Origin: Anoxynatronum sibiricum
GTDB taxonomy: Bacteria; Bacillota; Clostridia; Peptostreptococcales; Tindalliaceae
DNA length: 64,000 bases
Reading direction: 5' to 3'
Assembly (NCBI RefSeq): GCF_039414295.1
Contig: NZ_JBCITM010000005.1
Location: 173,202 to 237,201, forward strand
Positions 17,402 to 25,634 of the stretch are shown in pieces (position 1 is the first letter of the stretch; every line of letters begins with the position of its first letter). The translations under genes were made by a program, and so were the position numbers. The notes under the pieces are model-generated. The model was not told the origin of the DNA. It ran no database searches and worked only from the letters and a program-made list of their open reading frames with translations.

Positions 17402-18821
17402 CCAGCCCGCTGACCAACAGGCAACAGGGGCGAATCCCCTGGCCTTCGCGAGTCCCGGCATCCCCGACAGCGCCTTTCTCCGGGGTGATGTGCCCATGAC
17501 CAAAGAGGAAATCCGGTGGCTGATACTGGCGCGCCTCCAGTTGGCTCCCGGCCAGGTAACCGCCGACATCGGCTGCGGCTCCGGTTCTGTCACCGTTGAA
17601 ATGGCCCGCATGACTGCCCCCGGGCAGGTGTACGCCATGGATGTGAACCCAGAGGCCGTTGACCTCACCCGCCAGAACCTGGCCCAATTTCACTGCGCCA
17701 ATGTCACCCTTCATCAGGGAAAAGGCGAAACGTTACTGCCTTCCCTACCGCCCCTTGACCGCTTCTTCATCGGCGGCTCCGGCGGCGGCCTACCCCTTTT
17801 GTTGGAAGAAGGCCTGGCGAAACTGAAGCCCGGCGGACGCATGGTGCTCACCGCCGTTACCCTGGAAACCCTTGCCACCGTCACCACTTGGACAAAGGAA
17901 CAAGTGGCGGCAGGCACCCTGACCCATGTGGCCACCGTCCAGGTGGGGGTCACCCGCCATGTGGAACGGGGAAAAACCACCATGATGGCAGCGGGCAATC
18001 CGGTGTACCTCATTACCCTGGAAAAACCAGCCCAACAGCCAGCAGCCTGCAACCAGAACCACAACCACACCAGCACCAGCACCAGCACCAATGCCCCTTC
18101 CATTTCTCCCACCCGCCCCACCCTCACCGGCATCGGCGTGGGTCCCGGCGACAGCGACCTGCTCACCGCCAAGGGCATCAAAGCCTTACAGCAGGCAGCA
18201 GTGGTCTTTTACCCCATTACCAGGGAAGGCGAAGAAAGCGCTGCCCTGAACATTGTGAAGCCCTGGCTTTCCCCCCACACCCAGTGCCGCCCCCTCCTCT
18301 TTGCCATGCATCGGGAAGACCACCAGCGGCAGGTACAGCGGCAGCAGCGGAGCGAAGAAATCATGGCAGTGCTGGCAGCCGGTCATTCCGCCGTGATGCT
18401 CACCCTGGGAGACGCCCTCCTTTACAGCACCTACAGCTATGTGATGCAGCAGGTGCAAGAGGCCGGCCACCCGGTGAGCACCATCCCCGGCATCAGCGCC
18501 GCCTCTGCCGCCGCCGCCCGGCTGAACCAAACCCTGGCAGAAGAAGACCAGCCCCTCACCTGGATTCCCGGCACCGCCGGGCGGGAAGACATGGGCCCCC
18601 TGCTGGATCAGCTACCCGGCAACGTGGTGATCTATAAACTTTCCGCCTGTCAGGAAGCCCTGGCCCAGTGGATGGAAGCCCAGCATCCCCAGCCCCTGCT
18701 GCGAGTGGTGAGCCATCTGGGAGAAGCTCGGGAAGAAATTCATGAAGGGCCCCAGTGCCTTCGGGAAGGAAAACTCCCCTATTTGTCCTTGGGCATTCTC
18801 ATCAGATCCCCCCGATCATAA
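17343..18821 (+). CDS. cbiTL: Fused CbiT (C15-methyltransferase/decarboxylase) and CbiL (C20-methyltransferase)
   Basis: A 492-residue bifunctional protein. Residues about 38-225 are CbiT, with IPDSAFLRGDVPMTKEE and the SAM motif TADIGCGSGSVTVEMA; CbiT methylates C-15 and decarboxylates the C-12 acetate. Residues about 260-492 are CbiL, a tetrapyrrole methylase (TGIGVGPGDSDLLTAKGI, MLTLGDALLYSTYSYV) acting on C-20. They are joined by a His/Asn/Thr/Ser-rich linker (NHNHTSTSTSTN). A GTG at 17343 inside cbiE is taken as start because the ATG at 17496 would cut off the conserved IPDSAF segment. These two steps are not adjacent in the pathway. Confidence 0.88.
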   Translation: MTKPLSDICNTCPGTQATPDQPADQQATGANPLAFASPGIPDSAFLRGDVPMTKEEIRWLILARLQLAPGQVTADIGCGSGSVTVEMARMTAPGQVYAMDVNPEAVDLTRQNLAQFHCANVTLHQGKGETLLPSLPPLDRFFIGGSGGGLPLLLEEGLAKLKPGGRMVLTAVTLETLATVTTWTKEQVAAGTLTHVATVQVGVTRHVERGKTTMMAAGNPVYLITLEKPAQQPAACNQNHNHTSTSTSTNAPSISPTRPTLTGIGVGPGDSDLLTAKGIKALQQAAVVFYPITREGEESAALNIVKPWLSPHTQCRPLLFAMHREDHQRQVQRQQRSEEIMAVLAAGHSAVMLTLGDALLYSTYSYVMQQVQEAGHPVSTIPGISAASAAAARLNQTLAEEDQPLTWIPGTAGREDMGPLLDQLPGNVVIYKLSACQEALAQWMEAQHPQPLLRVVSHLGEAREEIHEGPQCLREGKLPYLSLGILIRSPRS

Positions 18822-18947
18822 TGGTGGCGGATCAAGTAAATGGTAGATGCATTAGATTGGTTTCACGGCTGAAGCCGACACAGAATCCTTGTTGTTATAT
18901 TACCTTTGTCTTTGTTCTTATCTTCGTTCATGAAAAGGAGCATCCCC

Positions 18948-19748
18948 ATGACTTCCACAACTTCCACGACTTCCATACCCCCCCAAGACCAGCCCCGGGT
19001 GATTTTCGCCGGTGCCGGCCCCGGTGACCCCGAACTGCTGCCCCTAAAAACCCACCGCCTCATCGCCGAAGCCCAGGCCATTCTTTTTGCCGGCTCATTG
19101 GTCAACCCTGCAGTGTTCGCCCACTGCCCCCCCACCGCCGATGTGGCCGACAGCGCTGCCATGGATCTGGAAACCCTCTGCGACTGGATGATCACCCGGG
19201 TAAAGGCAGGAAAAACCGTGCTGCGCCTCCACACCGGCGACCCCTCCCTCTACGGTGCCATCGCCGAGCAGATTCGCCGCCTGAAAGCCGCCGGCGTTCC
19301 GTATGAAGTGATTCCCGGCATCAGCTCCTTTCTGGCAGGGGCCGCCCTGCTGGGCACCGAACTCACCCTTCCCGGGTTCACCCAGACAGTGATCCTCACT
19401 CGCATGAGCGGCCGCACCCCTGTGCCGGAGAAAGAAGCCCTGGAAAAACTGGCTGCTCACCGGGCCACTTTGGTGCTTTTCCTCTCCACCGGCATGGTGG
19501 AAAAAGTGGCCGAAGCCTGCCTCACCGCCTACCCCCCCGAAACCCCGGCAGCCCTGGTGTACCGGGCTGGATGGCCAGACCAGCAGGTGATTCGGGGCAC
19601 CCTTGCCACCCTGCCTGAGCAGGTGAAAGAAGCAGGCATCAACCGCACCGCCCTCATTTATATTGGCGACTGCCTCCAGGGGCAGGGAGAAGACTCCCTT
19701 CTCTATCACGCCGCCTTCAGCCACGGCTATCGGGAGGGACACCAATGA
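18948..19748 (+). CDS. cbiF: Cobalt-precorrin-4 C11-methyltransferase CbiF
   Basis: A 266-residue tetrapyrrole methylase for C-11. Family marks are VIFAGAGPGDPELLPLK, DSAAMDLETLCDWM, LHTGDPSLYGAIAEQI and the CbiF-type TLPGFTQTVILTRMSGRTPVP. The start at 18948 follows AAAAGGAG; an upstream ATG at 18906 lies in the gap. The first residues are a Ser/Thr run (TSTTSTTS). A 126-base gap separates it from cbiTL and holds no clear signal. It overlaps cbiG by ATGA. Confidence 0.94.
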   Translation: MTSTTSTTSIPPQDQPRVIFAGAGPGDPELLPLKTHRLIAEAQAILFAGSLVNPAVFAHCPPTADVADSAAMDLETLCDWMITRVKAGKTVLRLHTGDPSLYGAIAEQIRRLKAAGVPYEVIPGISSFLAGAALLGTELTLPGFTQTVILTRMSGRTPVPEKEALEKLAAHRATLVLFLSTGMVEKVAEACLTAYPPETPAALVYRAGWPDQQVIRGTLATLPEQVKEAGINRTALIYIGDCLQGQGEDSLLYHAAFSHGYREGHQ

Positions 19749-21739
19749 AGCAGGAAACCCAGTCTCAATCTCAGATTCAGTCTCAAATTCGATCTCAGGC
19801 CCAGTTCCTACCCCTCCAAATCTTTACCTTTACCCAGCGGGGAATCACCCTGGGCCGAGAGCTGCTGACCCATGATCCCCAGACCACTCTCCACGCGCCG
19901 GCACACCTTCTTCAGGAATCACCGCCGCCATCACCTCAGGAAGTATCACCATCAACAGGGGAAACAACACTTCAAAAAGAAGTTCCTTTACTTTCTGAAA
20001 CGCCAGCATTTTCTGAAATACCAGCATCTCCTGAAACACCAGTGAGTGAAAACAGCACCCGTGAGAATTTCCTTTTGGAAGGCACCGCCGCCACCGCCGT
20101 AGCCCAAGCCTTTGAGAAAGGGCAACCCCTCCTGTTCATCGCCGCCACGGGTATTGCCCTGCGGTTGTTGCAGCAATTGCCCCGGCACAAGGGGAGCGAC
20201 CCGGCAGTACTGGTGATGGATGACACAGGCCGTCATGTCATCAGCCTCCTTTCCGGCCACCTGGGAGGTGCCAATGCCCTGGCCCGGGAAGTGGCCCGTC
20301 TCACCGGTGCCCGGCCGGTGATCACCACCGCCAGCGATAACAGCAATGTGCTGGCCGTTGACCAACTGGCCCAGCGTCTCCACGCCCCTTTGACCCACTG
20401 GACCGCCGCCAAAAAATGGACCGCCGCCGCCCTGGAAGGCCGGCCCATCCCCGTTTACAGCAGCGAGCCTCTCCTTCCAGCCCTCCCCGCCGGGTACCAG
20501 CTGGTGGAAGACAAAGACACCTTTTTGAAAGGAACTGGAGGCATTTGGATCGGCACCGGTTTTCCAGAAGAACAACTATCGGAGGGAGAATGGGTGCACC
20601 TCCTCCCCCGCCGGTGGGTGCTGGGAGTGGGCTGCCGGAAAAACACCACCCTGGAAGCGCTGGAAAACGCCCTGGAAGCCTTTCTGGAGCATCATCAGCT
20701 TTCTTCGGATTCACTGGCAGCTCTGGCCACCATTGACCTGAAAACCCGGGAGCCGGGCCTGCAAGCCCTGGCAGAAAAATGGGAACTGTCCCTCCAGGGC
20801 CATTCCCCGGAAGCCATTGCCGTCGTTCAGCACCATTTTCCTGCTTCGGCAAAGGCGGCAGAAGCCGTGGGCGTCACCGCTGTCAGCAGTCCTGCCGCCT
20901 GGCTATCCTCAGGGGGAGGCACCTGCCTGCTGCCAGAGGAACCACCGGCTGATGGCAACCCTGCCCGAGCCGCCGCCGGCATCACCTTCACACTGGCCCC
21001 CCTGGCGGGAAGCGTCACCGTGGTGGGCATCGGCCCCGGCCTGCCGGAGCATATGACCCCCGCCGTGGCCCAGGCCCTGACAGACAGCCATGTGGTCATC
21101 GGCTACCACACCTATACCCGCCGCCTGGCCCCCTTGGTCACCCATCAGCAAGTGATTCATGGCACCATGCGCCGGGAAACCCAGCGTTGCCGTCAGGCAC
21201 TGGAGCTGGCTGCCCAGGGGAACCGGGTGCTGCTGGTGAGCAGCGGCGATGCCGGCGTCTATGGCATGGCAGGCTTGTTATTAGAGCTGCAGGAACAGGA
21301 AGCCCCCCTGATTCCCGTGGAAATCCTTCCCGGTGTCACCGCCGCCACTGCTGCCGCCGCCCGACTGGGAGCCCCCCTGATGCAAGACTATGCCACCATC
21401 AGTCTCAGCGACCACCTCACCCCCTGGCAGGATATACTGGACAGGCTGAAAGCCGCTGCCGCCACCGGCTTTGTCATTGCCCTTTACAACCCCAAAAGCC
21501 GGGAACGGGTGCGCCAGTGGGAAGAAGCCGTAGCCCTGCTGCAACAGACCCTGCCGCCGGAAACCCCAGTGGGCGTGGTCACCCGGGCTCAGAACACAGG
21601 TGAAGTGACCACCACCTGGCCTCTCAGCCAGTTGTTGGAAGCTCCCGTTGACATGCAAACCGTGGTGATCATCGGCAACCGGTCCACCCGTTTGCGAAAG
21701 GATGGCCGCATGGTGACGCCCAGGGGGTATGCCCTATGA
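19745..21739 (+). CDS. cbiGH: Fused CbiG (cobalt-precorrin-5A hydrolase) and CbiH (C17-methyltransferase)
   Basis: A 664-residue fusion. The CbiG part (to about residue 405) opens the delta-lactone of cobalt-precorrin-5A; it has IFTFTQRGITLGREL, PAVLVMDDTGRHVISLLSGHLGG and VLGVGCRKNTT. The CbiH part (from about 420) is a tetrapyrrole methylase (VTVVGIGPGLPEHMTPA, LLVSSGDAGVYGMAGL, IALYNPKSRER) forming the C-17 methylated ring-contracted product. CbiH and CbiG act in nearby steps, so the fusion is reasonable. The N-terminus is Gln/Ser-rich, and a Pro/Ser/Glu-rich insert (about residues 55-105) interrupts CbiG. It overlaps cbiF and cbiJ by ATGA. Confidence 0.92.
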   Translation: MKQETQSQSQIQSQIRSQAQFLPLQIFTFTQRGITLGRELLTHDPQTTLHAPAHLLQESPPPSPQEVSPSTGETTLQKEVPLLSETPAFSEIPASPETPVSENSTRENFLLEGTAATAVAQAFEKGQPLLFIAATGIALRLLQQLPRHKGSDPAVLVMDDTGRHVISLLSGHLGGANALAREVARLTGARPVITTASDNSNVLAVDQLAQRLHAPLTHWTAAKKWTAAALEGRPIPVYSSEPLLPALPAGYQLVEDKDTFLKGTGGIWIGTGFPEEQLSEGEWVHLLPRRWVLGVGCRKNTTLEALENALEAFLEHHQLSSDSLAALATIDLKTREPGLQALAEKWELSLQGHSPEAIAVVQHHFPASAKAAEAVGVTAVSSPAAWLSSGGGTCLLPEEPPADGNPARAAAGITFTLAPLAGSVTVVGIGPGLPEHMTPAVAQALTDSHVVIGYHTYTRRLAPLVTHQQVIHGTMRRETQRCRQALELAAQGNRVLLVSSGDAGVYGMAGLLLELQEQEAPLIPVEILPGVTAATAAAARLGAPLMQDYATISLSDHLTPWQDILDRLKAAAATGFVIALYNPKSRERVRQWEEAVALLQQTLPPETPVGVVTRAQNTGEVTTTWPLSQLLEAPVDMQTVVIIGNRSTRLRKDGRMVTPRGYAL

Positions 21740-22737
21740 TCCTCATTCTCTCTGGCACCACCGAAGGCCGCCGGCTGGCCGCCGCCCTTACCGATGCCCG
21801 CCGGCCCTTCCTGGCCACCACCGTCACCACCTATGGCAGCCAGCTGCTGCTGAAAACCGTGGGCCAGGAGCCTGTGCCATCGCCGCCATCTGCACCATCT
21901 GATCCATCTGAGCCATCTGAGCCATCGCTGGCTCCAGCTTCATCGGCAGATCCAACTCCGTTGCCGGGTTTGGCCCCATCGTTGGCTCCGGCTCAACGCA
22001 GCACGTTATCTTCAGCCACCGCCACCGCTTCAGCCACCGCCACCCCTTCAGCCGCGTCTTTGCTTCCAAGCCAGCTGGCCACTGGCCCCCTGGATCAAAT
22101 AGCCCTGGAGGCCCTCCTGACACAGCATCACATTACCGCTGTGGTGGATGCCACCCACCCCTACGCCCAGGAGATTACCCGCCTGGCCGCCCGGGTTGCC
22201 CAAAAACACTGCCTGCCCCTCCTGCGATGGCAACGCCCCGGCCTATTGCCGGAAGAAACAGAAGCCAACCCCCACCTCATCACCTGCCCCGACCCCGAAG
22301 CCGCCGCTAAAGAAGTGGCCCGACGTTCCGGCCAATGGCTGCTCACCACCGGCAGTCGGTCACTGCCGGTGTTCTGCAGCCATGTTCCCCTGGAAAGATT
22401 GCTGGTGCGGGTCATGCCCTTCCCCGGCGTTATCCGGCAGTGCATCGACCTGGGTCTCACACCGGGTCAGATCATTGCCATGCAGGGGCCCTTCAGCCGG
22501 GAGATGAATCGACAGTTTCTTCTCCATACAGGGGCTGCCGGTTTAGTGACCAAAGACAGCGGTGATACCGGCGGCACCCGGGAAAAAATTCAGGCCGCCG
22601 AAGACGTGAAGGTGCCGGTGATTCTGATTCAGCGGCCGGTTCTTCCTCCGGAAGTTCCCCAGGCCGCCACCCTGGAAGAAGTGCTGGCATGGACCGAAAA
22701 ACAACTGCCGCCCCTCTTTTCACAACAGGACTGCTGA
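21736..22737 (+). CDS. cbiJ: Cobalt-precorrin-6A reductase CbiJ
   Basis: A 333-residue reductase of the CbiJ/CobK family that uses NAD(P)H on the macrocycle. Family marks are MILILSGTTEGRRLAAAL, VVDATHPYAQEITRLAARVA, and MQGPFSREMNRQF followed by VTKDSGDTGGTREKI. A Pro/Ser/Ala/Thr-rich low-complexity insert of roughly 65 residues (about 50-115) lies between the first two motifs, where the family normally has a short link. It is the last gene of the riboswitch-headed operon. Confidence 0.93.
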   Translation: MILILSGTTEGRRLAAALTDARRPFLATTVTTYGSQLLLKTVGQEPVPSPPSAPSDPSEPSEPSLAPASSADPTPLPGLAPSLAPAQRSTLSSATATASATATPSAASLLPSQLATGPLDQIALEALLTQHHITAVVDATHPYAQEITRLAARVAQKHCLPLLRWQRPGLLPEETEANPHLITCPDPEAAAKEVARRSGQWLLTTGSRSLPVFCSHVPLERLLVRVMPFPGVIRQCIDLGLTPGQIIAMQGPFSREMNRQFLLHTGAAGLVTKDSGDTGGTREKIQAAEDVKVPVILIQRPVLPPEVPQAATLEEVLAWTEKQLPPLFSQQDC

Positions 22738-22751
22738 TTCCCTGTTCCCAG
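22738..22751 (+). repeat. Partial heptad repeat (two units)
   Basis: TTCCCTG followed by TTCCCAG directly after the cbiJ stop. It matches the unit of the dispersed 28-bp heptad element but only two units are present. Confidence 0.4.
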
Positions 22752-22763
22752 TTGGTAAACTTG

Positions 22764-22772
22764 TGCTATAAT
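22764..22772 (+). promoter_or_regulatory. Extended -10 promoter for the small membrane protein
   Basis: TGCTATAAT is a perfect extended -10 (TGnTATAAT) 51 bases before the start of the 81-residue gene. No good -35 lies at the right distance, which extended -10 promoters tolerate. Confidence 0.5.
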
Positions 22773-22823
22773 GTTTCCAAAGGGACCAGCGATTACCTGA
22801 AGATTGAAAGGAGGATGCAGCCC

Positions 22824-23069
22824 ATGGAAAGAAACGCCAACATTGCCTTTATGGTGCTGCTGCTGATTCCTGTGGCTGTTTTCTTAGGGATTCAGAACCT
22901 GCTTCTCATCAGGGAAATGAACCTGCTCAATCGGAAAAGAAAGCCCACACAGCCAATGCCCGTGGGTAGAACGCCTGCAGCGAAATCACCTGCAGCCAAA
23001 AAGAAGGTGCATCGGTTGCAGGTGATAAAAGGCCGGTCGCAAGAACGAAAAAATGCCCTTTTCCGATAA
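22824..23069 (+). CDS. Small single-pass membrane protein, unknown function
   Basis: An 81-residue protein with one hydrophobic N-terminal helix (NIAFMVLLLIPVAVFLGIQNLLL, about residues 4-27) and a strongly basic, Pro/Ala/Lys-rich cytoplasmic-type tail. AAAGGAGG lies nine bases before the ATG at 22824; an ATG at 22815 touches the Shine-Dalgarno and is rejected. It has its own promoter-like -10 and a terminator overlapping its stop codon, so it seems to be a single-gene unit. No family was recognised. Confidence 0.7.
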   Translation: MERNANIAFMVLLLIPVAVFLGIQNLLLIREMNLLNRKRKPTQPMPVGRTPAAKSPAAKKKVHRLQVIKGRSQERKNALFR

Positions 23070-23089
23070 CCGGGGAAAGGGGCTTTTTA
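23055..23089 (+). terminator. Intrinsic terminator overlapping the stop of the small membrane protein
   Basis: GCCCTTTTCC pairs with GGGGAAAGGGGC across a short loop containing the stop codon, followed by TTTTTAT. Confidence 0.8.
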
Positions 23090-23117
23090 TTCACTATTCC
23101 CTATCATCTATTCACTG
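23090..23117 (+). repeat. Dispersed heptad repeat element, copy 2
   Basis: Units TTCACTA, TTCCCTA, TCATCTA, TTCACTG directly after the terminator and ten bases before the first DnaA-box-like site. Confidence 0.75.
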
Positions 23118-23126
23118 AAAAAAAGC

Positions 23127-23317
23127 TGTGGATACCCTTGTGGATAATCCGGGTTTACTGTGAATAACCAACCCCCGGCTGTGGATGATTTGGACATCAG
23201 GGAGACCACCTTCCCCTGAAAGAGAGACCCCATATAGAGTGGGTTGTGGATAAGTCAACCACTAAATGTGGATAACCTGGTGAATCATGTGGACAACATC
23301 CTTTTTCATGTGGAAAA
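23127..23317 (+). other. Array of eight DnaA-box-like 9-mers, mostly 20-22 bp apart
   Basis: Eight TGTGGATAA-type nonamers (complement TTATCCACA) lie in one orientation, starting at 23127, 23139, 23159, 23180, 23245, 23267, 23288 and 23309. Those at 23139, 23245 and 23267 are perfect; the others differ at one position. Successive starts are mostly 20-22 bases apart, two helical turns. This 394-base gap otherwise holds a heptad repeat and an inverted repeat. It may be a DnaA titration or reactivation site, a DnaA-regulated promoter, or an origin part; dnaA is not in the window. Confidence 0.65.
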
Positions 23318-23330
23318 CAATCCACATGAA
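23305..23330. repeat. Inverted repeat at the end of the DnaA-box array
   Basis: TTCATGTGGA and its exact complement TCCACATGAA are separated by six bases. The left arm contains the start of the last DnaA-box-like nonamer, so the array ends in a potential cruciform or dimer-binding site. Confidence 0.55.
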
Positions 23331-23463
23331 TAGCAACAAGGCCTCTCTGAAAGAGATCATACAGACTGAAACACTGTCAAACCCAAGTGCCATCACAGCC
23401 TTAACCGGTGAAGAAGCCCGGTGGTGATGACATCGAAAAATGACACAGTAGGGAGGAATTTTC

Positions 23464-23967
23464 GTGAAAATAGAAGTGAAAGCACAGGAACCCAAAAAGC
23501 CTGTCTGGAAAGTGTTTTTGCTGGTGGTGGTTTTGGTGATGGGGGTGAACACCGCCGTAGTGTTAACCAACCAGATGCCGGGAGGTTACGGCGGGCTGGC
23601 AGGCCTGCTCCTCATCATCACCCTGGCCTTTTACAGTTCCCGGCTGATGAACCGAAAGCTGGCCACCTACACCTACCGGTTTGATGGCAGTGAACTTCAG
23701 GTGGAACGCCGCCTGGGAAGAAGAGACAAACCCCTCATCGAAATACCCATCCATCAGGTGGAATGGGTACGGCCTCTGGCGGAGATCCAGCCCCAGCTGC
23801 CCCGCATGAAACGGGCGCGAAAAACCATGTATTACGCCTGTCGGGTGAAGGGAGACGATGTCTATCTTCTCCAGTTTTATGAGGGCACCCGCCGTTACCG
23901 CATGTTGTTTCAACCGGGTGAACAGCTGGCCAAAGCACTGAACAAAGGCATTAAAAAGAAGGCATGA
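23464..23967 (+). CDS. Membrane protein with PH-like domain, unknown function
   Basis: A 167-residue protein. Two hydrophobic helices (about residues 17-36 and 40-58) are followed by a basic, beta-rich cytoplasmic region (TYTYRFDGSELQVERRLG... IEIPIHQVEWVRPL) that resembles the bacterial PH-like (bPH/YcxB type) fold. The start is a GTG with GGGAGGAA upstream. It stands alone between the DnaA-box array and the decarboxylase gene. The function of this family is not established. Confidence 0.65.
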   Translation: MKIEVKAQEPKKPVWKVFLLVVVLVMGVNTAVVLTNQMPGGYGGLAGLLLIITLAFYSSRLMNRKLATYTYRFDGSELQVERRLGRRDKPLIEIPIHQVEWVRPLAEIQPQLPRMKRARKTMYYACRVKGDDVYLLQFYEGTRRYRMLFQPGEQLAKALNKGIKKKA

Positions 23968-24043
23968 CCACCTGCTGATACCGTCCAGCGTCACACCATT
24001 CACATCATGCTGGGACAGCGGGATTCATTCGGTCACATTTTAA

Positions 24044-24103
24044 GTCGTTCTGCAATACATCAAGTCATTCTGCAATACATCAACTCATTCTGCAACAGCT
24101 CAA
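24044..24103 (+). repeat. Three tandem 20-bp repeats upstream of the decarboxylase gene
   Basis: Units at 24044-24063, 24064-24083 and 24084-24103 share the core TTCTGCAATACATCAA; the first two differ at one base and the third diverges at its end. The block ends 25 bases before the start codon, so it is in the promoter or leader and could bind a regulator. Confidence 0.65.
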
Positions 24104-24128
24104 TTCAAGCTGAGAAAGGTGCGATCAC

Positions 24129-25634
24129 ATGCCCGTCAACGAGTCATCCGCCGCCGACGAAATCACCGAACCCCAGGGCCCCCTGCAGCAGATGCTGCAC
24201 AGGCGGGCCGCTGGAGAAACCATCTCCTTCCATATGCCCGGCCACAAAAATGGCCATTTATACCGTTCTGGCGTGATGGGGGAAATCCCCCTGCTGGCAG
24301 GATTCCTCCCTGCCCTTGACACCACCGAAGTACCGGGCACCGACAACCTCCACAACCCCACCGGTGCCATACGTCAGGCTCAGGAACGGGCCGCTGCTGT
24401 TTTTGGTGCCGAAGAAACTTTTTTTCTGGTCAATGGCAGCACTTGCGGCATTTACGCCATGATTGGTGCCGCCGCCGCACCGGGAGATGAAATTCTCATC
24501 AATCGCAACGCCCACCAGTCGGTGTATCATTACTGTCTCCTCACCGGGGTGGTTCCCCGGTATCTGGTGCCTGAAGTGGATGAACGCCTGGGGCTTCCCC
24601 TGGGAATCACCCCCCAGGCCGTTGCCCAGGGTCTGAAAGATTGGCCCCGGGTGAAAGCAGTGGTACTCACCCGCCCCACCTTCCATGGTCATGCCGCCGA
24701 TCTGGCTGCCATTGCCAGGCTGGTTCATGACGATGGAAAAGTGTTGCTGGTGGACGAAGCCCACGGGGCCCATCTGCGCCTCAGCTCCCGGTTGCCTGCC
24801 GATGCCATGGCCTGCGGTGCCGATGCCGCTGTTCAGAGCACCCACAAGACACTCTCGGCCTTCACACAGGCCTCCATGCTCCATGTGCAGGGCAACCGGC
24901 TTGACCGGGACCGCCTCCGCTTTCAACTCCGGCTCTTCCAAACCTCCAGTCCCAGTTACCTGTTAATGGCCTCCCTTGACGCCGCCACCTCTTTGGTGGC
25001 AGGGCCGGGGCCAGCCATGATGAACACCTTGATCGATGGCATGATGACCCTGCGTCATCGACTGGAATCGCTCCCCGGGCTCCTGTTTTCAAGGCAGGAG
25101 GAAGGCACCGGTACCCACCGGCAACCCATGGATCTGACCCGTATCTGGATCGACCTGCATCAAACCGGATTTACCGGGTATGAATTGGATAAGAAGCTGG
25201 CTGCCACCTGGCACATGCAAATGGAAATGGCTGATCTGAGGGGTGTGCTGGCGCTGGCCTCCATTGGAAACACCCCGGCAGACCTGCACCAGCTCTGCGA
25301 AGCCCTGGCCCGTTTAGCCGACCAGGCGGTTCCCGCACAGGCATCGGAGAGCCTGACTTCCCTGCGGCCCCCCCGGGAGCTGCCCCAGGTGCACTGCAGC
25401 CCCCAGTCTGCCCTTCGGGCCCCCAGGGAATGGATTCCCCTGAGTCAGGCCGCCGGCCGGGTGAGTACTGCCAGTCTGATCCCCTACCCGCCGGGTATTC
25501 CCCTGGTGGTGCCGGGAGAAATCATTGAAGCGTCTCTTTGCAGCTATTTAGGCACACTGGCCGCTGCCGGTGTGGATATTGTGGGCATGGCAACACCCCA
25601 TGCCCCCCACGTGGAGGTGATGGCACACACATGA
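24129..25634 (+). CDS. Orn/Lys/Arg decarboxylase family PLP enzyme
   Basis: A 501-residue fold-type I decarboxylase of the group I family (SpeA/YaaO/CadA type). FHMPGHKNGH near residue 36, VDEAHGAHL near residue 213, and STHKTLSAFTQASMLH near residue 240 (PLP lysine) are diagnostic. It lacks the wing domain of long enterobacterial enzymes. In Firmicutes a gene of this type precedes tmk, as here, with an ATGA overlap. It probably makes a polyamine or diamine; whether arginine, lysine or ornithine is used cannot be told from sequence. AAAGGTG lies before the ATG. Confidence 0.88.
   Translation: MPVNESSAADEITEPQGPLQQMLHRRAAGETISFHMPGHKNGHLYRSGVMGEIPLLAGFLPALDTTEVPGTDNLHNPTGAIRQAQERAAAVFGAEETFFLVNGSTCGIYAMIGAAAAPGDEILINRNAHQSVYHYCLLTGVVPRYLVPEVDERLGLPLGITPQAVAQGLKDWPRVKAVVLTRPTFHGHAADLAAIARLVHDDGKVLLVDEAHGAHLRLSSRLPADAMACGADAAVQSTHKTLSAFTQASMLHVQGNRLDRDRLRFQLRLFQTSSPSYLLMASLDAATSLVAGPGPAMMNTLIDGMMTLRHRLESLPGLLFSRQEEGTGTHRQPMDLTRIWIDLHQTGFTGYELDKKLAATWHMQMEMADLRGVLALASIGNTPADLHQLCEALARLADQAVPAQASESLTSLRPPRELPQVHCSPQSALRAPREWIPLSQAAGRVSTASLIPYPPGIPLVVPGEIIEASLCSYLGTLAAAGVDIVGMATPHAPHVEVMAHT

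Noticed and set aside
23262..23570. Minus-strand 102-residue frame over the DnaA-box array
   Set aside because: No ribosome binding site or family, and it overlaps the start of the membrane protein at 23464.
24044..24103. CRISPR array
   Set aside because: The 20-bp units are directly adjacent with no spacers and no cas genes are nearby.
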